Shown: one piece after another, positions 18,429 to 27,928 of the stretch | Layout: each line of letters opens with the position of its first letter | Numbering within the stretch: position 1 is the first letter of the stretch | Origin: Halodesulfovibrio sp. MK-HDV | GTDB taxonomy: Bacteria; Desulfobacterota; Desulfovibrionia; Desulfovibrionales; Desulfovibrionaceae | Assembly (NCBI RefSeq): GCF_009914765.1 | Contig: NZ_WYDS01000003.1 | Span: 124,622 to 188,621, forward strand | Direction: 5' to 3' | Length of the DNA: 64,000 nucleotides | The notes under the pieces: model-generated | What the model was told of the DNA's origin: nothing | The model's database searches: none | Seen by the model: only the letters and a program-made list of their open reading frames with translations | Made by a program: the position numbers and the translations under genes

Positions 18429-19016
18429 CTAGTACGTAAAATCCGTTGAGTATTGAATTGGGGGTGCAGGATCCCATGACCAGAAGAAGAATGATTTGGT
18501 GAGCCACTCCGGCACGTCGGTGTTAACCATCTCGACGTTGAGTGTAACTCTATATTCGTTACCGGAAGTCATTAAGGTCGTGCTTCCCACCGGAAGAGAG
18601 ATGGATTTCCATGCCCCATCAAGCAATTTGCGCAGGCTTTTGTTTCTGTGCGGTGCTTTGTTGTCCGGAAGGGTGAGAAAATATTCTTTGGTGAGAGTAT
18701 CGTAGTAGAGAGTGCTTGTAATAGTTGTTTCGGCTAAACTCTTTCTAAACCAATATGAGCGGGGTCGGGATAAGCGAACATGGCAGTTAAGTTCTACCTG
18801 TACACCTTCATTGAGCAATACCCGAAGTTGGTTAAGCTGAGTAACACCAACACCAAAATTGAGCATCAATGCGCCATCGGTTTCAGAAATACGAAAAGCA
18901 GTAAGCCGCATTTCCTGAGATGTGGCGTGAGCAGGGGATGGCAGTGTCGCACAGAATAGGCAGAGCGCCAAGGCGGAGAACAGGAAAGTGCGTATGGAAT
19001 ATGATACTCGAGTCAT
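18429..19016 (-). CDS. DUF4390 secreted protein, ntrY-linked
   Basis: 195 residues from ATG 19016, which opens a clear signal peptide (hydrophobic core LFSALALCLFCATL, cut after AHA). The mature part is beta-rich and matches the DUF4390 family by feel, including RLSRPRSYWFRKSL and a C-terminal FFFWSWDPAPP. Function unknown. Its constant linkage to ntrY suggests it tunes the kinase periplasmic sensor (inference). The frame is open upstream to 19076, but that extension would bury the signal peptide. Confidence 0.78.
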   Translation of the reverse strand: MTRVSYSIRTFLFSALALCLFCATLPSPAHATSQEMRLTAFRISETDGALMLNFGVGVTQLNQLRVLLNEGVQVELNCHVRLSRPRSYWFRKSLAETTITSTLYYDTLTKEYFLTLPDNKAPHRNKSLRKLLDGAWKSISLPVGSTTLMTSGNEYRVTLNVEMVNTDVPEWLTKSFFFWSWDPAPPIQYSTDFTY

Positions 19017-19328
19017 AGAGTCTCTGCTTGAGTTAGGGTCAATTTGATCGCATTTGAATCTGCCGGATTTTGGCATACTGTCCAGCTATTTGCAAGCTGT
19101 CAGAGGGAATAATGACTACTATTTATTTCAATGTGATAGCGTAGAAATTTTTTGTAAAGGTGCCGGTTCAATAATAGGAAAAAACATATCTTATTACGGT
19201 AGAGAAGACATCTTTTTAGGATGTATTAATATGGCGGCAGTACGTTAGTTACTTACAGAAATACTGTTATTGCTATCAGTGTGACGTGGAACATCATTCT
19301 TAGGGTAGAGCTTTACTGTTGAATATAG

Positions 19329-19365
19329 ACATCCCCCGCATGGTTATTCGCCATGCGGGGGATGT
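19329..19365 (-). terminator. Hairpin terminator after hydF
   Basis: A 15-bp perfect stem (ACATCCCCCGCATGG) with a 7-base loop, 14 bases beyond the hydF stop. T tracts are weak on both sides. The rest of the gap up to 19016-19328 holds no gene I can support. Confidence 0.75.
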
Positions 19366-19378
19366 TATTAACGTATGG

Positions 19379-20578
19379 CTAAATGCCAAGCGGTCGGATC
19401 ACTCGTTCCAGCACGCCCTGTATTTTTGAAATGGCAATACCATAGTTGGTTGCCGGTACATTGTGTGCGTTGAGATCGCGGATGCGGCGCATCATTTCAG
19501 ATCGGTTGGACATGCAGCCCCCGCACATAATGGCGAGGCTGTAGGCATTTAGATTGTCCGGTAAGTCGTTACCTGCGAAAAGTTCGAAGGTCAGGTTTTT
19601 ACCAGTGTATTGTTTTATCCAGTTAGGAATTTTAACGCGTCCGATGTCATCATCCACCGCATGGTGCGAGCAGGATTCGTACATAAGAACTTTGTCACCG
19701 TCTTTCAAGTTATCTATCGACGCTGCCCCGTGTACAAGCTTGGGCAGGTCGCCCTTGTATCGAGCAAAAAGGGTCGAAAAGGTTGTAAGCGGAATGGAGT
19801 CCGGTACAATCTCTGCTACCTGATGGATAACTTGTGAATCTGTGACCACAAGAGCCGGAGGTTCTGAAAGTGCATTGAGCGCAACAGACAACTCCGTTTC
19901 TTTAACTGTAAGCGCCAGAGCATTTGCATCCAGCACATCGCGCAGTACTTGAACCTGCGGCAAGATGAGACGCCCTTTGGGCGCAGCTCCATCAATAGGA
20001 GCAACAAGCAGTACTGTTTGAGCAGGAGCTATCATGTCGCTTACCAGCAGGGGATCTTCAATGAGTTCTTTTGGAGCGGTTGCAATAATGAACCGCTTCA
20101 GCTCGTCAATGTTCTCACCTGTGGTCGCTGAAACTGTTACGATGGAATGTCCGGAACAGGCTCGCAAATCTTCACGCGACGGTGTCGCAAGGTCGGACTT
20201 GTTGAAGACAACAATAACAGGAAGATTCATTTCAGTAAGCTCGTTGAGCAAACGTTTTTCTTCCTGTTGCATGCCTTGTTCTGTCACTACAAGAATACCG
20301 ATGTCTGTACGGCGCAGCACTTTACGTGTCGCAGCCATGCGTTGCAGACCGATGGTGCCGTAGTCATCCAGTCCGGCTGTGTCGAAAAATGTCACAGGGC
20401 CTATTGGATGTAGTTCGTAATGTTTGCCTACAGGGTCTGTAGTGGTGCCGGGGTGGCCGGAAACAATAGCAACTTCTTGATCTACAAGTGCGTTGATGAG
20501 AGCAGACTTACCGGCATTACGACGGCCAGTGAGAGTAATTATGAGGCGTACGCCTTTGGGAGCAGTGTTGGTATTCAT
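19379..20578 (-). CDS. hydF: [FeFe]-hydrogenase maturation GTPase HydF
   Basis: Scaffold on which HydE and HydG products assemble the diiron subcluster before transfer to apo-hydrogenase. 399 residues: N-terminal GTPase domain with P-loop GRRNAGKSAL, switch region GTTTDPVG, G3 DTAGLDD and G4 NKSD, then the dimerisation domain, then the Fe-S domain with the ligands in CSHHAVDDD and CGGCMSNR. The start lies two bases after the hydE stop, so it is coupled to hydE. It ends at a strong hairpin. Confidence 0.95.
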   Translation of the reverse strand: MNTNTAPKGVRLIITLTGRRNAGKSALINALVDQEVAIVSGHPGTTTDPVGKHYELHPIGPVTFFDTAGLDDYGTIGLQRMAATRKVLRRTDIGILVVTEQGMQQEEKRLLNELTEMNLPVIVVFNKSDLATPSREDLRACSGHSIVTVSATTGENIDELKRFIIATAPKELIEDPLLVSDMIAPAQTVLLVAPIDGAAPKGRLILPQVQVLRDVLDANALALTVKETELSVALNALSEPPALVVTDSQVIHQVAEIVPDSIPLTTFSTLFARYKGDLPKLVHGAASIDNLKDGDKVLMYESCSHHAVDDDIGRVKIPNWIKQYTGKNLTFELFAGNDLPDNLNAYSLAIMCGGCMSNRSEMMRRIRDLNAHNVPATNYGIAISKIQGVLERVIRPLGI

Positions 20579-20579
20579 A

Positions 20580-21638
20580 CTAAATTACCGGTTGAGCCCG
20601 GAATGTGCGTCGCATGCTGGAGCCAGCTTGGGTGCTGAGAGTAAACCCTGCTTCCTGAACTCTGGACTGAAGCAATTTGACGGTAGAGTTTTGCGGTAAC
20701 GCAGGATCATTTTTACCGGGGTAGATAGCGTAGCGACTTCGAACAGCGTCTGGCGTGATGGAAGGCATAATGACATTGGCGCCTGCATTTAAGCCCAGTA
20801 TACGACCATCGTTGTTTTTAACTGAACGCAAGGAGTCCAAAGCGCTTGTGGCTGGAATATTCGTTGCCGGAGCTAAGAGACGAAGAATTGCGGTAACGCG
20901 CAGACTTTCGACAAGTGTGCCTTGTTCTGCGTGACGCAATGGTGTCTGAGGATGCGGAATAAATGGCCCGCAGGCTATCATGTCCAGGCCCATTGTACTG
21001 AGGAGCAAAAGGTCATCAGTCAGAGTTTCGTCTGTCATTCCAGGCAGCCCGATAATAATACCTGAGCCGGTTTCATAACCGAAACGCTGCAGTGATTCAA
21101 TGCGGTTCAGTCTATCGTACAGATGTTGACCCGGCCTGTAGAGGCTGTGGAGATCTGTATCGGTGGTTTCTATTTTAAGTAGATACCTGTCTGCGCCGCT
21201 GTCACGCCATAGTCTGTAGACATCGTCTGGATGGTCACCAAGAGAAAGTGTTACTGCCAGATTGTATTTCTCTTTAATGGCGCGGACAACAGTGTAAACA
21301 AAGTGAGGGTTTACGTCTTCGTCTTCTCCGGCTTGCAGAACAATTGTTCCCATTCCCATGGCGGCGGCATTATCTACAGCCTGCATTATTTCATCATGGG
21401 TCAACCGGTAACGTAGAAGGTCTGTGTTGCTGTTGCGGAGTCCGCAATAGTGACAATTTTTTCTACAATGTGACGAAAACTCAATGATTCCCCGTTGGTA
21501 CACAGTACTGTTAAACAATGCTCGAGCAGTGGCTGTTGCAGCTGTAAACAGGGAATTGTCTGTGTCGCTGAAGGATGTGCCTTCTTGTGCGACTGGGCTC
21601 TTCAAAATTTCAATAATCTCATTACGTGTTAAAGACAT
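20580..21638 (-). CDS. hydE: [FeFe]-hydrogenase maturation radical SAM protein HydE
   Basis: Radical SAM enzyme that acts on the HydG-derived iron-carbonyl-cyanide synthon during H-cluster synthesis. 352 residues from ATG 21638 (AAGGAAG upstream). The radical SAM motif CRKNCHYCGLR sits at about residue 63. The C-terminal half keeps GLPGMTDE, ACGPFIPHPQTPL and NAGANVIMPS, all typical of HydE. It overlaps nothing but reads directly into hydF. Upstream lies only a decayed hydG fragment. Confidence 0.94.
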   Translation of the reverse strand: MSLTRNEIIEILKSPVAQEGTSFSDTDNSLFTAATATARALFNSTVYQRGIIEFSSHCRKNCHYCGLRNSNTDLLRYRLTHDEIMQAVDNAAAMGMGTIVLQAGEDEDVNPHFVYTVVRAIKEKYNLAVTLSLGDHPDDVYRLWRDSGADRYLLKIETTDTDLHSLYRPGQHLYDRLNRIESLQRFGYETGSGIIIGLPGMTDETLTDDLLLLSTMGLDMIACGPFIPHPQTPLRHAEQGTLVESLRVTAILRLLAPATNIPATSALDSLRSVKNNDGRILGLNAGANVIMPSITPDAVRSRYAIYPGKNDPALPQNSTVKLLQSRVQEAGFTLSTQAGSSMRRTFRAQPVI

Positions 21639-21807
21639 GTAAAAAACTTCCTTAAAGAATAGCAGTTGCGCGCTGCTAGGATTGCCCACACCCTAAGATG
21701 TAAGGTGGCGGCTGAAGCATGTAACTGAAGTGCTGCGGACGTATAGCAATAACGTGCCGTACTATGCGTCTGGAACAGATAGCAAAGTCAGTTGCTGACA
21801 GGTAGAG

Positions 21808-22432
21808 GTCACGTTTTCCCTGTTCGATGCGCTGAAGGCGGGATTCCACGACAGAGCGTCTGTCCTTGGGACAGTTCTCTACCTCGTTATTGATGCAGGC
21901 CTTGCCTGCGTTACGGGTAGATTCTGTCGCGTAATCCTCTAAATATTCCTGAAAGGCAGGAGTGAATTCGGCAGACAATATTGCTGAATAATCCCCGTTT
22001 AGCCAGATCCATGAAGTGTTCGCCAGTTCTGCCAAGGCGATAGCATGCTGTACACCATGAAGGAAGATATCCTGCACCCACGATATCGTGGATAACTTCA
22101 TCTAAACTTCGGTTGTCACTGATGCAAAATTGTTGCACTTCGGGCCAGTCAAATTCAGGGTCACTGTACGCGCCAGGATAGGTGCGAGAGTCAACGCTAA
22201 TTTGCGATACACCGATATCAAGTATTTCTCGGCGTAACGCGGCTGATTCACGGGTACTCAAGATCAAACCAGTGTATGGCACGGCAAGGCGCAGGATGGC
22301 AACTATTCGTTTGAAGGTCATATGGTCAATGGGGCATGGGGGATTGTACGCCATTTTTGTATTGAGATCTGGTTCGAGTCGTGGAGAAGAGATTGTGTGC
22401 GGGCCTACAGAGTATGCTTTTTCCAATTCTTA
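21808..22432 (-). pseudogene. hydG: hydG remnant: C-terminal half, frameshifted
   Basis: Reading the minus strand from 22432, the translation (ELEKAYSVGPHTISSPRLEP...) matches the C-terminal half of HydG as encoded at 58610-60018. The frame breaks near 21985: homology resumes in another frame (FQEYLEDYATESTR) and ends at QGKRDLYL, where the original stop is lost and the frame runs on to 21676. At least two indels are needed near the break. The whole N-terminal half, including the radical SAM cysteines, is absent. The fragment sits where a hydG-hydE-hydF operon would place hydG. It cannot make an active tyrosine lyase. Confidence 0.88.
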
Positions 22433-22602
22433 AACATGGCAAAGTAACTTTAATATCATGAGGTTATAGGCGCATAGCTCGAATAATGTGCCCATTTCTA
22501 CATATTGATTCCTGCTTTCATAGCTTTGTGTAGTGCGGTCTGTAAAATGTGTATTCAGAAGCATTTCAGGGTGAAAGCAGGGGAATGGTACGTAAAATAT
22601 GA

Positions 22603-22634
22603 AAAACCTCTGAACATCGCTGCTCAGAGGTTTT
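22603..22634. terminator. Bidirectional hairpin between chemoreceptor and hydG remnant
   Basis: AAAACCTCTGA/TCAGAGGTTTT stem with a 10-base loop. It lies downstream of the chemoreceptor gene on the minus strand, inside a 351-base gap that holds nothing else recognisable. Confidence 0.75.
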
Positions 22635-22783
22635 GTTTATAGAATCAGATCGATCGGGTTCGAGTCTGTTCCGAGAAGACAGAATGTTGTACGGATGCCG
22701 GACTACGTCAAACGTAACAGGATACGGGCCTGATGCATTTTGATTGATATGCAGTTCTCAGCGACATTCTGTTTAACATGAAG

Positions 22784-24814
22784 CTATTGCTGGATTTCTC
22801 GTATAACAACTTCAAGTTTTTGTGAAAGTGCGGCAAGTGCGGTAACAGCATCCGCTGCTGCGGTCATGCCTTGTGCTGCTTCTTGAGTGAGGGTGTTTAC
22901 CTCATCAGATGCGCGCGCAATTTGTTCTGATGCAGCGGATTGTTCTTCTGACGCGGTCGCGATGGAACGAACTCTATCTGCTGTTTGCGTACCTGCTTCA
23001 ACAATTTGCTCAAGTGCAGTGCCCGCGCTCATTGTAAGTTCAGTGTTTTGCCCAATACGTGTTGCTACGTTTTCCATTTGAGTCAGTGTCGATTTGGAGC
23101 TCTGTTGAATTCCATTCACTACGCTTTCAACTTCGTTTGTTGCCTGCATGGTTTTTTCTGCAAGCTTACGAACTTCGTCTGCTACTACTGCAAATCCACG
23201 TCCGGCGTCGCCAGCGCGTGCAGCTTCAATGGCAGCGTTGAGTGCAAGAAGGTTTGTTTGGTCAGCAATGTCGTTAATGACGTTGATTATGCTGCCAATC
23301 GAATCGGCTTGAGTGCCGAGTTCTGTGATGGTGCCTCGCATGTCTTCAGCATATTGCTGTACTTCTTCAGTAGACTGCACAACGTTTTTGACGATGCCTG
23401 CACCGTCGGAAGCTGTTCTTTGTGCAATATCAGCATCTTCAGCTGCGCGAGCTGCATTGCGTGCAACTTCCAGCGTGGTGGCATTCATCTGCTCTACAGC
23501 AGTTGCTGTTTCACCGATACGCTCGCTCTGAATAGAAGCACCTTGTGTGGTCTGGTTGATCTGTATTTCTAACTGACCTGCTTCTTCGGCAACCTGTTCA
23601 GCAATAGATGTAGCTTCCAGAGCTGCGCGGCTGATGCGTTCATTTTGCTCTTCAATAACTTTTCGCTGGTTATTCAGTTCGGTGAGGTTGTACCAGAATG
23701 ATACTGAGCCGATGATGTTTTTATCTAGATCGTAAACAGGAGTTGTGGTGACATCGATGAAGAGAGTTCGTCCGGAGGTGAGGTGGCGTTCGCAAGTGAC
23801 ATGAAGTTGTTTGCGTTCTTTAATCGCTTTATCGGAGAGAGTTTCCTTGTTCTTGTCATCCCAGTATAATTCACCAGAGCTGACGCCTTTGTAGCTTTCT
23901 GGGGTACCCTTTTTTTCCAGCAGACTACAGAGCTGCTGGTTCGCCCAGAGCATTTTGAAGTCTGAGCCGACGATACCACATGGAGTAGGGATGGCGTTCA
24001 GAACTCCTTCTGCAAAGCCGAGTTTGTCTTTGAGCTCAAGAACCATGCGGTTGATGGCTTCGTGGAGAACGCTCATTTCGCCAGAGAAAGTACTGTTTGT
24101 TTTTGCATTCAGATCACCACCTGCCACTTTGTTGGCAAAAATAGTCAACTCAGTAAGGGGATTGTTTATGGCGCGGAACACAATGAAAGCAATCAACCCA
24201 CCGAGCAGAATCGCAACAGCACAGGCAAACTTAATCAAGTTTTCAGAATTGTTGAGCAGAGCTAACGATTCCTGACTCTCTTTAATTAGTATGTTGTGGC
24301 TGAATTCACCGAGTTGGTTCAGTGCCTTCTCCATTTCATGTATTGGCTGTTTGTAGGGCTTCATCAGCTTGTTGGCTTCAACCGGATCGATATTTGAGTT
24401 GATAGCCTGTTGTGTAATTTTCTGGACACCCGTTAGGTAGTGTGAATACGCAGAAGAAAACGTCTTGATTGCATTACGTTCCAGACTTGTGAGCTCAACA
24501 ACCCCGGATTCCAGTTCTTCAATGGTGGCAATTTGCTTGTGTGTAATGGCACTTACATTTTCCAGTTTACGAAGATACCCTTGTTGTTTCTGCCTGTTTC
24601 CAATGTTAAGAAAAATGTCTTTTTCATAGCGGCGATGGAGCAACAGAGAATTTTTGATTTCCAAAGCCTGTTCTCTAAGCGCTACATCATAAAAAACCAG
24701 TTCTTTAATTTGTTCTGTGGAATCTAATGCGGATTTATATCCGATTATTCCAATCAGCAGCGACAACCCGATAGCCGTGCTGAACCCCAATAATAAAAGT
24801 TTCTTAATAGACAT
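22784..24814 (-). CDS. Methyl-accepting chemotaxis protein with PAS domain
   Basis: 676-residue chemoreceptor. N-terminal transmembrane helix ([20 protein letters not shown]), a helical periplasmic ligand-binding region (about 40-180), second transmembrane helix (about 195-215), HAMP, a cytoplasmic PAS domain (about 265-385, with FWYNLTELN at its end), and the long signalling hairpin. The hairpin tip is the highly conserved [39 protein letters not shown] region. Start ATG 24814 has GGGG a few bases upstream; an upstream in-frame ATG at 24856 is less likely. The ligand is unknown. Confidence 0.92.
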   Translation of the reverse strand: MSIKKLLLLGFSTAIGLSLLIGIIGYKSALDSTEQIKELVFYDVALREQALEIKNSLLLHRRYEKDIFLNIGNRQKQQGYLRKLENVSAITHKQIATIEELESGVVELTSLERNAIKTFSSAYSHYLTGVQKITQQAINSNIDPVEANKLMKPYKQPIHEMEKALNQLGEFSHNILIKESQESLALLNNSENLIKFACAVAILLGGLIAFIVFRAINNPLTELTIFANKVAGGDLNAKTNSTFSGEMSVLHEAINRMVLELKDKLGFAEGVLNAIPTPCGIVGSDFKMLWANQQLCSLLEKKGTPESYKGVSSGELYWDDKNKETLSDKAIKERKQLHVTCERHLTSGRTLFIDVTTTPVYDLDKNIIGSVSFWYNLTELNNQRKVIEEQNERISRAALEATSIAEQVAEEAGQLEIQINQTTQGASIQSERIGETATAVEQMNATTLEVARNAARAAEDADIAQRTASDGAGIVKNVVQSTEEVQQYAEDMRGTITELGTQADSIGSIINVINDIADQTNLLALNAAIEAARAGDAGRGFAVVADEVRKLAEKTMQATNEVESVVNGIQQSSKSTLTQMENVATRIGQNTELTMSAGTALEQIVEAGTQTADRVRSIATASEEQSAASEQIARASDEVNTLTQEAAQGMTAAADAVTALAALSQKLEVVIREIQQ

Positions 24815-25278
24815 GAAATTACCCCAAAGAATTTCATCCGTTGCTGTAGGAAACAAAGGACTGTGTCGTTTGTCTATTTATTAAGTAGACAATAGGAGCG
24901 AAAATAAAACGGAGAATAGCTCCGCAAGTATTGGGTCGTTCCTTCTTTTAAGAACTATATTATTCCCGATATATAGTACCTCGATAAAGAAAAAAATAAT
25001 CCAATATTTAGCATGTCCGCCGTTTTGACTTTCGCGTTGCAAGATGTGACAGCTCACAATAGAAGGCTGTTTCACTTAAAAACGATCGGCAATAGTCAGT
25101 AAAAGTTTATTTTATTGCAGCACTACTGTTAATTCATGCGGTGATTTTATCTTGCATGAATAACTGATGTTGCTAAAGCACGATGATGTACTAGTCCCAT
25201 TTCAGATACAGCAGTAAATATTCTTTCCCTTGTAACTGTTTGATTTAATAATGTTGTTGCATTAACATTGCAATAAAA
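24815..25278. other. Intergenic region, no gene seen
   Basis: AT-rich stretch between chemoreceptor start and the chaperone terminator. Short open frames lack ribosome-binding sites and family likeness. Confidence 0.5.
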
Positions 25279-25311
25279 AAGCTTATCCCTTCAAAAAATA
25301 GGAATAAGCTT
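25279..25311 (-). terminator. Terminator of the CesT-like gene
   Basis: On the minus strand AAGCTTATTCC and GGGATAAGCTT form a stem followed by a T run. It lies 40 bases beyond the gene stop. Confidence 0.72.
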
Positions 25312-25350
25312 ATATAAAGATGTGAGTGCTTACACTCGGTGTTGTATTGC

Positions 25351-25812
25351 TTATGCTCTGTTAAAAACATCGTCCATTTCAAGAGGCTGAGTTTTATCAG
25401 AATCGTCTATTTCTTCAGGGTCTCTTAGTGCAAGTGTTTCTGTCCACTTTTGTGCAATGGCTAGGAATTCTGTAAATATCAATTCAAATTTTTGCAGGGT
25501 GAGATCTTCTATTTCAACGTGTTTCAGCAACGCAATGTTTCCTTCTTCTCGTAAAAGAACAAATCTGGCACCTGCTAATTGATTGCGAAACGCGTTAATT
25601 TCCAAAAGATCGGCATAAATTTCGGGATTGTCAGGCGAAACAATCGTTACGAGTTGCAACGACCCATTTGCTTCATCTATATCGAGGCGAACTGATAAGT
25701 TGCCTTTGATCGTGATGCGGCTGTAACCACTTTCATCAAAAGTGAGTGGCCCATGATCGATATTTTCTGCAAATTCAGTGAGAAGATTTCGGAGCGTGTT
25801 TTTATATTCCAT
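25351..25812 (-). CDS. CesT-like type III secretion chaperone family protein
   Basis: 153 residues, acidic. The pattern of an N-terminal helix, a beta sheet with FDESGYSRITIKGNLSVRLDI, then SPDNPEIYADLLEINAFRNQLAGARFVLLREEGNIALLKHVEIEDL and a C-terminal helix matches the CesT/Tir-chaperone fold. Such proteins normally bind type III secretion effectors as dimers. No secretion apparatus or effector gene is nearby, so it is an orphan; it may serve a system elsewhere. Assignment is by fold-like pattern, not by catalytic motif. Confidence 0.6.
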   Translation of the reverse strand: MEYKNTLRNLLTEFAENIDHGPLTFDESGYSRITIKGNLSVRLDIDEANGSLQLVTIVSPDNPEIYADLLEINAFRNQLAGARFVLLREEGNIALLKHVEIEDLTLQKFELIFTEFLAIAQKWTETLALRDPEEIDDSDKTQPLEMDDVFNRA

Positions 25813-26105
25813 GATCGTTCCTTATCGTCATATGCCGTAACCACTTTTCTTTGAGCAAAATAGATAACATTGGATGAAATCTGTTGAATGAAAATCTCTT
25901 ATGAATTTTCGATACACTGGCAGTTATTGATTGGTTCTTTGAGTAGCCTACCATAGGAGCAAAACTGCCAAGTGTTTGTTAAGTGTAACATGAGGTTGAG
26001 AAAAAACTATACTGACAGAACACAGTTATCAGTCTGCTAATTCAGGTCATAATCAGAGCCTCATCAAGATAGGTCCATTAAGAAAAAGTTTTTTAAGTTT
26101 TTCCG
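25813..26105. other. Intergenic region upstream of tRNA genes
   Basis: No gene seen between the chaperone start and the tRNA promoter. Confidence 0.5.
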
Positions 26106-26134
26106 TTGACAGCAGGCTGTGTTTTCCATAGATA
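26106..26134 (+). promoter_or_regulatory. Sigma-70 type promoter for the tRNA-Gln gene
   Basis: TTGACA at 26106-26111 and TAGATA at 26129-26134, spaced by 17 bases. This predicts a start about 10 bases before the tRNA. Confidence 0.65.
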
Positions 26135-26150
26135 CACATCTCACAACTTG

Positions 26151-26226
26151 TTGGGCTATCGTTCAATTGGCAGGACGACGGGTTCTGATTCCGTTAATCA
26201 AGGTTCAAGTCCTTGTGGCCCAACCA
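26151..26226 (+). tRNA. tRNA-Gln (anticodon CTG), CCA encoded
   Basis: Acceptor stem TTGGGCT/GGCCCAA, anticodon stem ACGGG/TCCGT around loop TTCTGAT (anticodon CTG), T arm with GGTTCAAGTCC, and encoded CCA at 26224-26226. Confidence 0.93.
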
Positions 26227-26359
26227 TTTTTTTTTAAAATAGCAACTGGCCAAGTTGCTAGGTGATAATCAAATCATACTTAGGTTTATATCTAGTTCGA
26301 TTTGAATTATCATTTGCGGTTATGCCGTATGTTTTAGAAAAAAATGCAAGTTTTCAAGC

Positions 26360-26437
26360 GTCCCCATCGTCTAGCCTGGCCCAGGACACCTGCCTTTCAC
26401 GCAGGCGACAGGGGTTCAAATCCCCTTGGGGACGCCA
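26360..26437 (+). tRNA. tRNA-Glu (anticodon TTC), CCA encoded
   Basis: Acceptor GTCCCCA/TGGGGAC, anticodon stem CCTGC/GCAGG with loop CTTTCAC (anticodon TTC), T arm AGGGG TTCAAAT CCCCT, discriminator G and CCA. Its 3' half and the following terminator are repeated at 51017-51109, marking it as a likely integration site. Confidence 0.94.
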
Positions 26438-26481
26438 AGCAATTTAAGCTCTTACATGAAAATGTAAGAGCTTTTTTTGTT
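26389..26481 (+). repeat. Left copy of 93-bp direct repeat (attL-like)
   Basis: Covers the tRNA-Glu anticodon arm through CCA and the downstream terminator. It aligns without gaps to 51017-51109 with 85 of 93 bases identical. In tRNA-targeted islands the intact tRNA stays at one end and a displaced 3' fragment lies at the other, in the same orientation, as seen here. Confidence 0.75.
26446..26478 (+). terminator. tRNA operon terminator
   Basis: AAGCTCTTACAT GAAA ATGTAAGAGCTT hairpin followed by T residues. Beyond it, GCTACAAACTT (26507-26517) and AAGTTTGTAGC (26577-26587) form a further 11-bp inverted repeat before the flavodoxin stop. Confidence 0.9.
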
Positions 26482-26591
26482 ATATTCCCCTGAGATATGT
26501 GATTTTGCTACAAACTTTCGGACACTCATATTCATCTCTTCTTTGATTCAGGATAACGGATTAACTAGGTCTCCATAAGTTTGTAGCAGGA

Positions 26592-27155
26592 TCATGTTGA
26601 AGAAATAGAAACCTGTAATGAGTTGAGCATGCCTTTTACCCTTTCCCGTACCTGACGCAAGTCTTCATCATTCGGGCGTCCTTCGATATTTCCAAGCCGA
26701 CCGCTAATATTCAATTGATGCATTTTTTTAGGAATAAACGCTCCTACAATACTCCATTCGTCGACGATGGTAATACCTAAGTGATCGAAGAGCTGCCCCA
26801 TATATTTGATTGCTGGGATCGCTTCGGCCTCACCAGTATGCGGTCCGGCGTAAGTACAATACACGCAGACAAACTTTCCGGGAGTTCTTGGCGATCCCGG
26901 AAGAATTAAATCATTTTTGCGGATGTAATCCATTTGTCTTTTCATCCAGTCCAGCATGGCTTTTCCCGGCAGCCAAGTATACACACCGGAACCGATAAAG
27001 ATAAAGTCATACGCGAGCAGGTCGATAATATCTTCCTGCTTTTTAACATTAACTGTTGTAACTATATGCTCACCCATCAGTGCTGTTTTTTCAATTTCAC
27101 GGGCAATCTTTTCAGTCTGCCCGTTCAACGATGCGTACAGATTAAGAATATTCAT
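26592..27155 (-). CDS. Flavodoxin-fold protein
   Basis: 187 residues. The N-terminus MNILNLYASLNGQTEKIARE is the FMN-phosphate loop of flavodoxins, followed by FIFIGSGVYTWLPGKAM and VCVYCTYAGPHTGE around the isoalloxazine site. It is longer than an electron-carrier flavodoxin, closer to flavodoxin-domain NAD(P)H oxidoreductases or protoporphyrinogen-oxidase-like proteins. Last gene of the minus-strand MarR-linked group, 14 bases after the methyltransferase, and the first gene inside the proposed island next to tRNA-Glu. Confidence 0.78.
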   Translation of the reverse strand: MNILNLYASLNGQTEKIAREIEKTALMGEHIVTTVNVKKQEDIIDLLAYDFIFIGSGVYTWLPGKAMLDWMKRQMDYIRKNDLILPGSPRTPGKFVCVYCTYAGPHTGEAEAIPAIKYMGQLFDHLGITIVDEWSIVGAFIPKKMHQLNISGRLGNIEGRPNDEDLRQVRERVKGMLNSLQVSISST

Positions 27156-27169
27156 TTAGAATCTTTTAC

Positions 27170-27769
27170 TTACTTTTTAAATTTGATCAGATAGTTAAAA
27201 CCGAGATCCAGATATGCGGTCTCATGAAACTCCAAAGGCAGTACAAAGGACTTAATATCTTCTGATGAAATACGCATATGCAGCGGAGGTCCGAAATCAG
27301 CCTTCTCTTTTTTGCATTCAAGAATAGCAACCTGCCCTGAAGTTTTAAGTATGCGCTGAACTTCCTTAAAGAGTGCTGTTCCGTACGCCTGTAAATCCAT
27401 ACAATGCAGAGAGGTGCTCATGAAGCATGTATCCACGCTTTCGTCCTCAAAAGGCAGCACGTCAGACATCTCTCCATGGATTGTACGGATATTGGATACG
27501 CTATTTTCAGCAGTCTGCTTCGCAACTTCTTTGAGCATATTTATGTTGCTATCCAGCGCATACACAGTTCCCTTGCTTCCAACAGCTCCTGCAGCATGAA
27601 GCGAGTAATCTCCCGGGCCGCAACCCATATCAAGGAATACGTCACCATTTTCTAGTCCCAGCGCCTCAAAAACAAGGTCTGAGTCATGCATTTTGTAGCT
27701 CGTTGGACCGCGTTTGCGTGCTCCACGGCCTCCTGTACAAGGCAACGCTGTCTTACAATTCGTATTCAT
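27170..27769 (-). CDS. Class I SAM-dependent methyltransferase
   Basis: 199 residues from ATG 27769, with GGAGAG upstream; an in-frame ATG at 27811 has no site. The SAM-binding motif I is FLDMGCGPGDYSLHAAG (about residue 45), followed by YALDSNINMLKE and the motif IV region VDTCFMSTSLHCMD. UbiE/Methyltransf_11 type; substrate unknown. A palindrome (GTTAAG AAG CTTAAC, 27842-27856) upstream resembles sites before the MarR and RND genes, so it is probably under the same MarR control. Confidence 0.82.
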   Translation of the reverse strand: MNTNCKTALPCTGGRGARKRGPTSYKMHDSDLVFEALGLENGDVFLDMGCGPGDYSLHAAGAVGSKGTVYALDSNINMLKEVAKQTAENSVSNIRTIHGEMSDVLPFEDESVDTCFMSTSLHCMDLQAYGTALFKEVQRILKTSGQVAILECKKEKADFGPPLHMRISSEDIKSFVLPLEFHETAYLDLGFNYLIKFKK

Positions 27770-27841
27770 CTGTGCTCTCCAACCGTTAGACATTATGGAA
27801 AAATGAATCAATTTTGATTCTACATTTCCCTTAGCTTTTTA

Positions 27842-27856
27842 GTTAAGAAGCTTAAC
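27842..27856. promoter_or_regulatory. Putative MarR operator upstream of methyltransferase
   Basis: GTTAAG AAG CTTAAC, a 6-bp inverted repeat around 3 bases. It shares the TTAAG-N3-CTTAA core with 33400-33416 and part of it with 28422-28432. Confidence 0.6.
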
Positions 27857-27928
27857 CATTATCGTAAATAAATAAGGGCAATCTGTCACGAATACCCCTT
27901 GTAACGTTGTATTATTCTGGACAAACTT

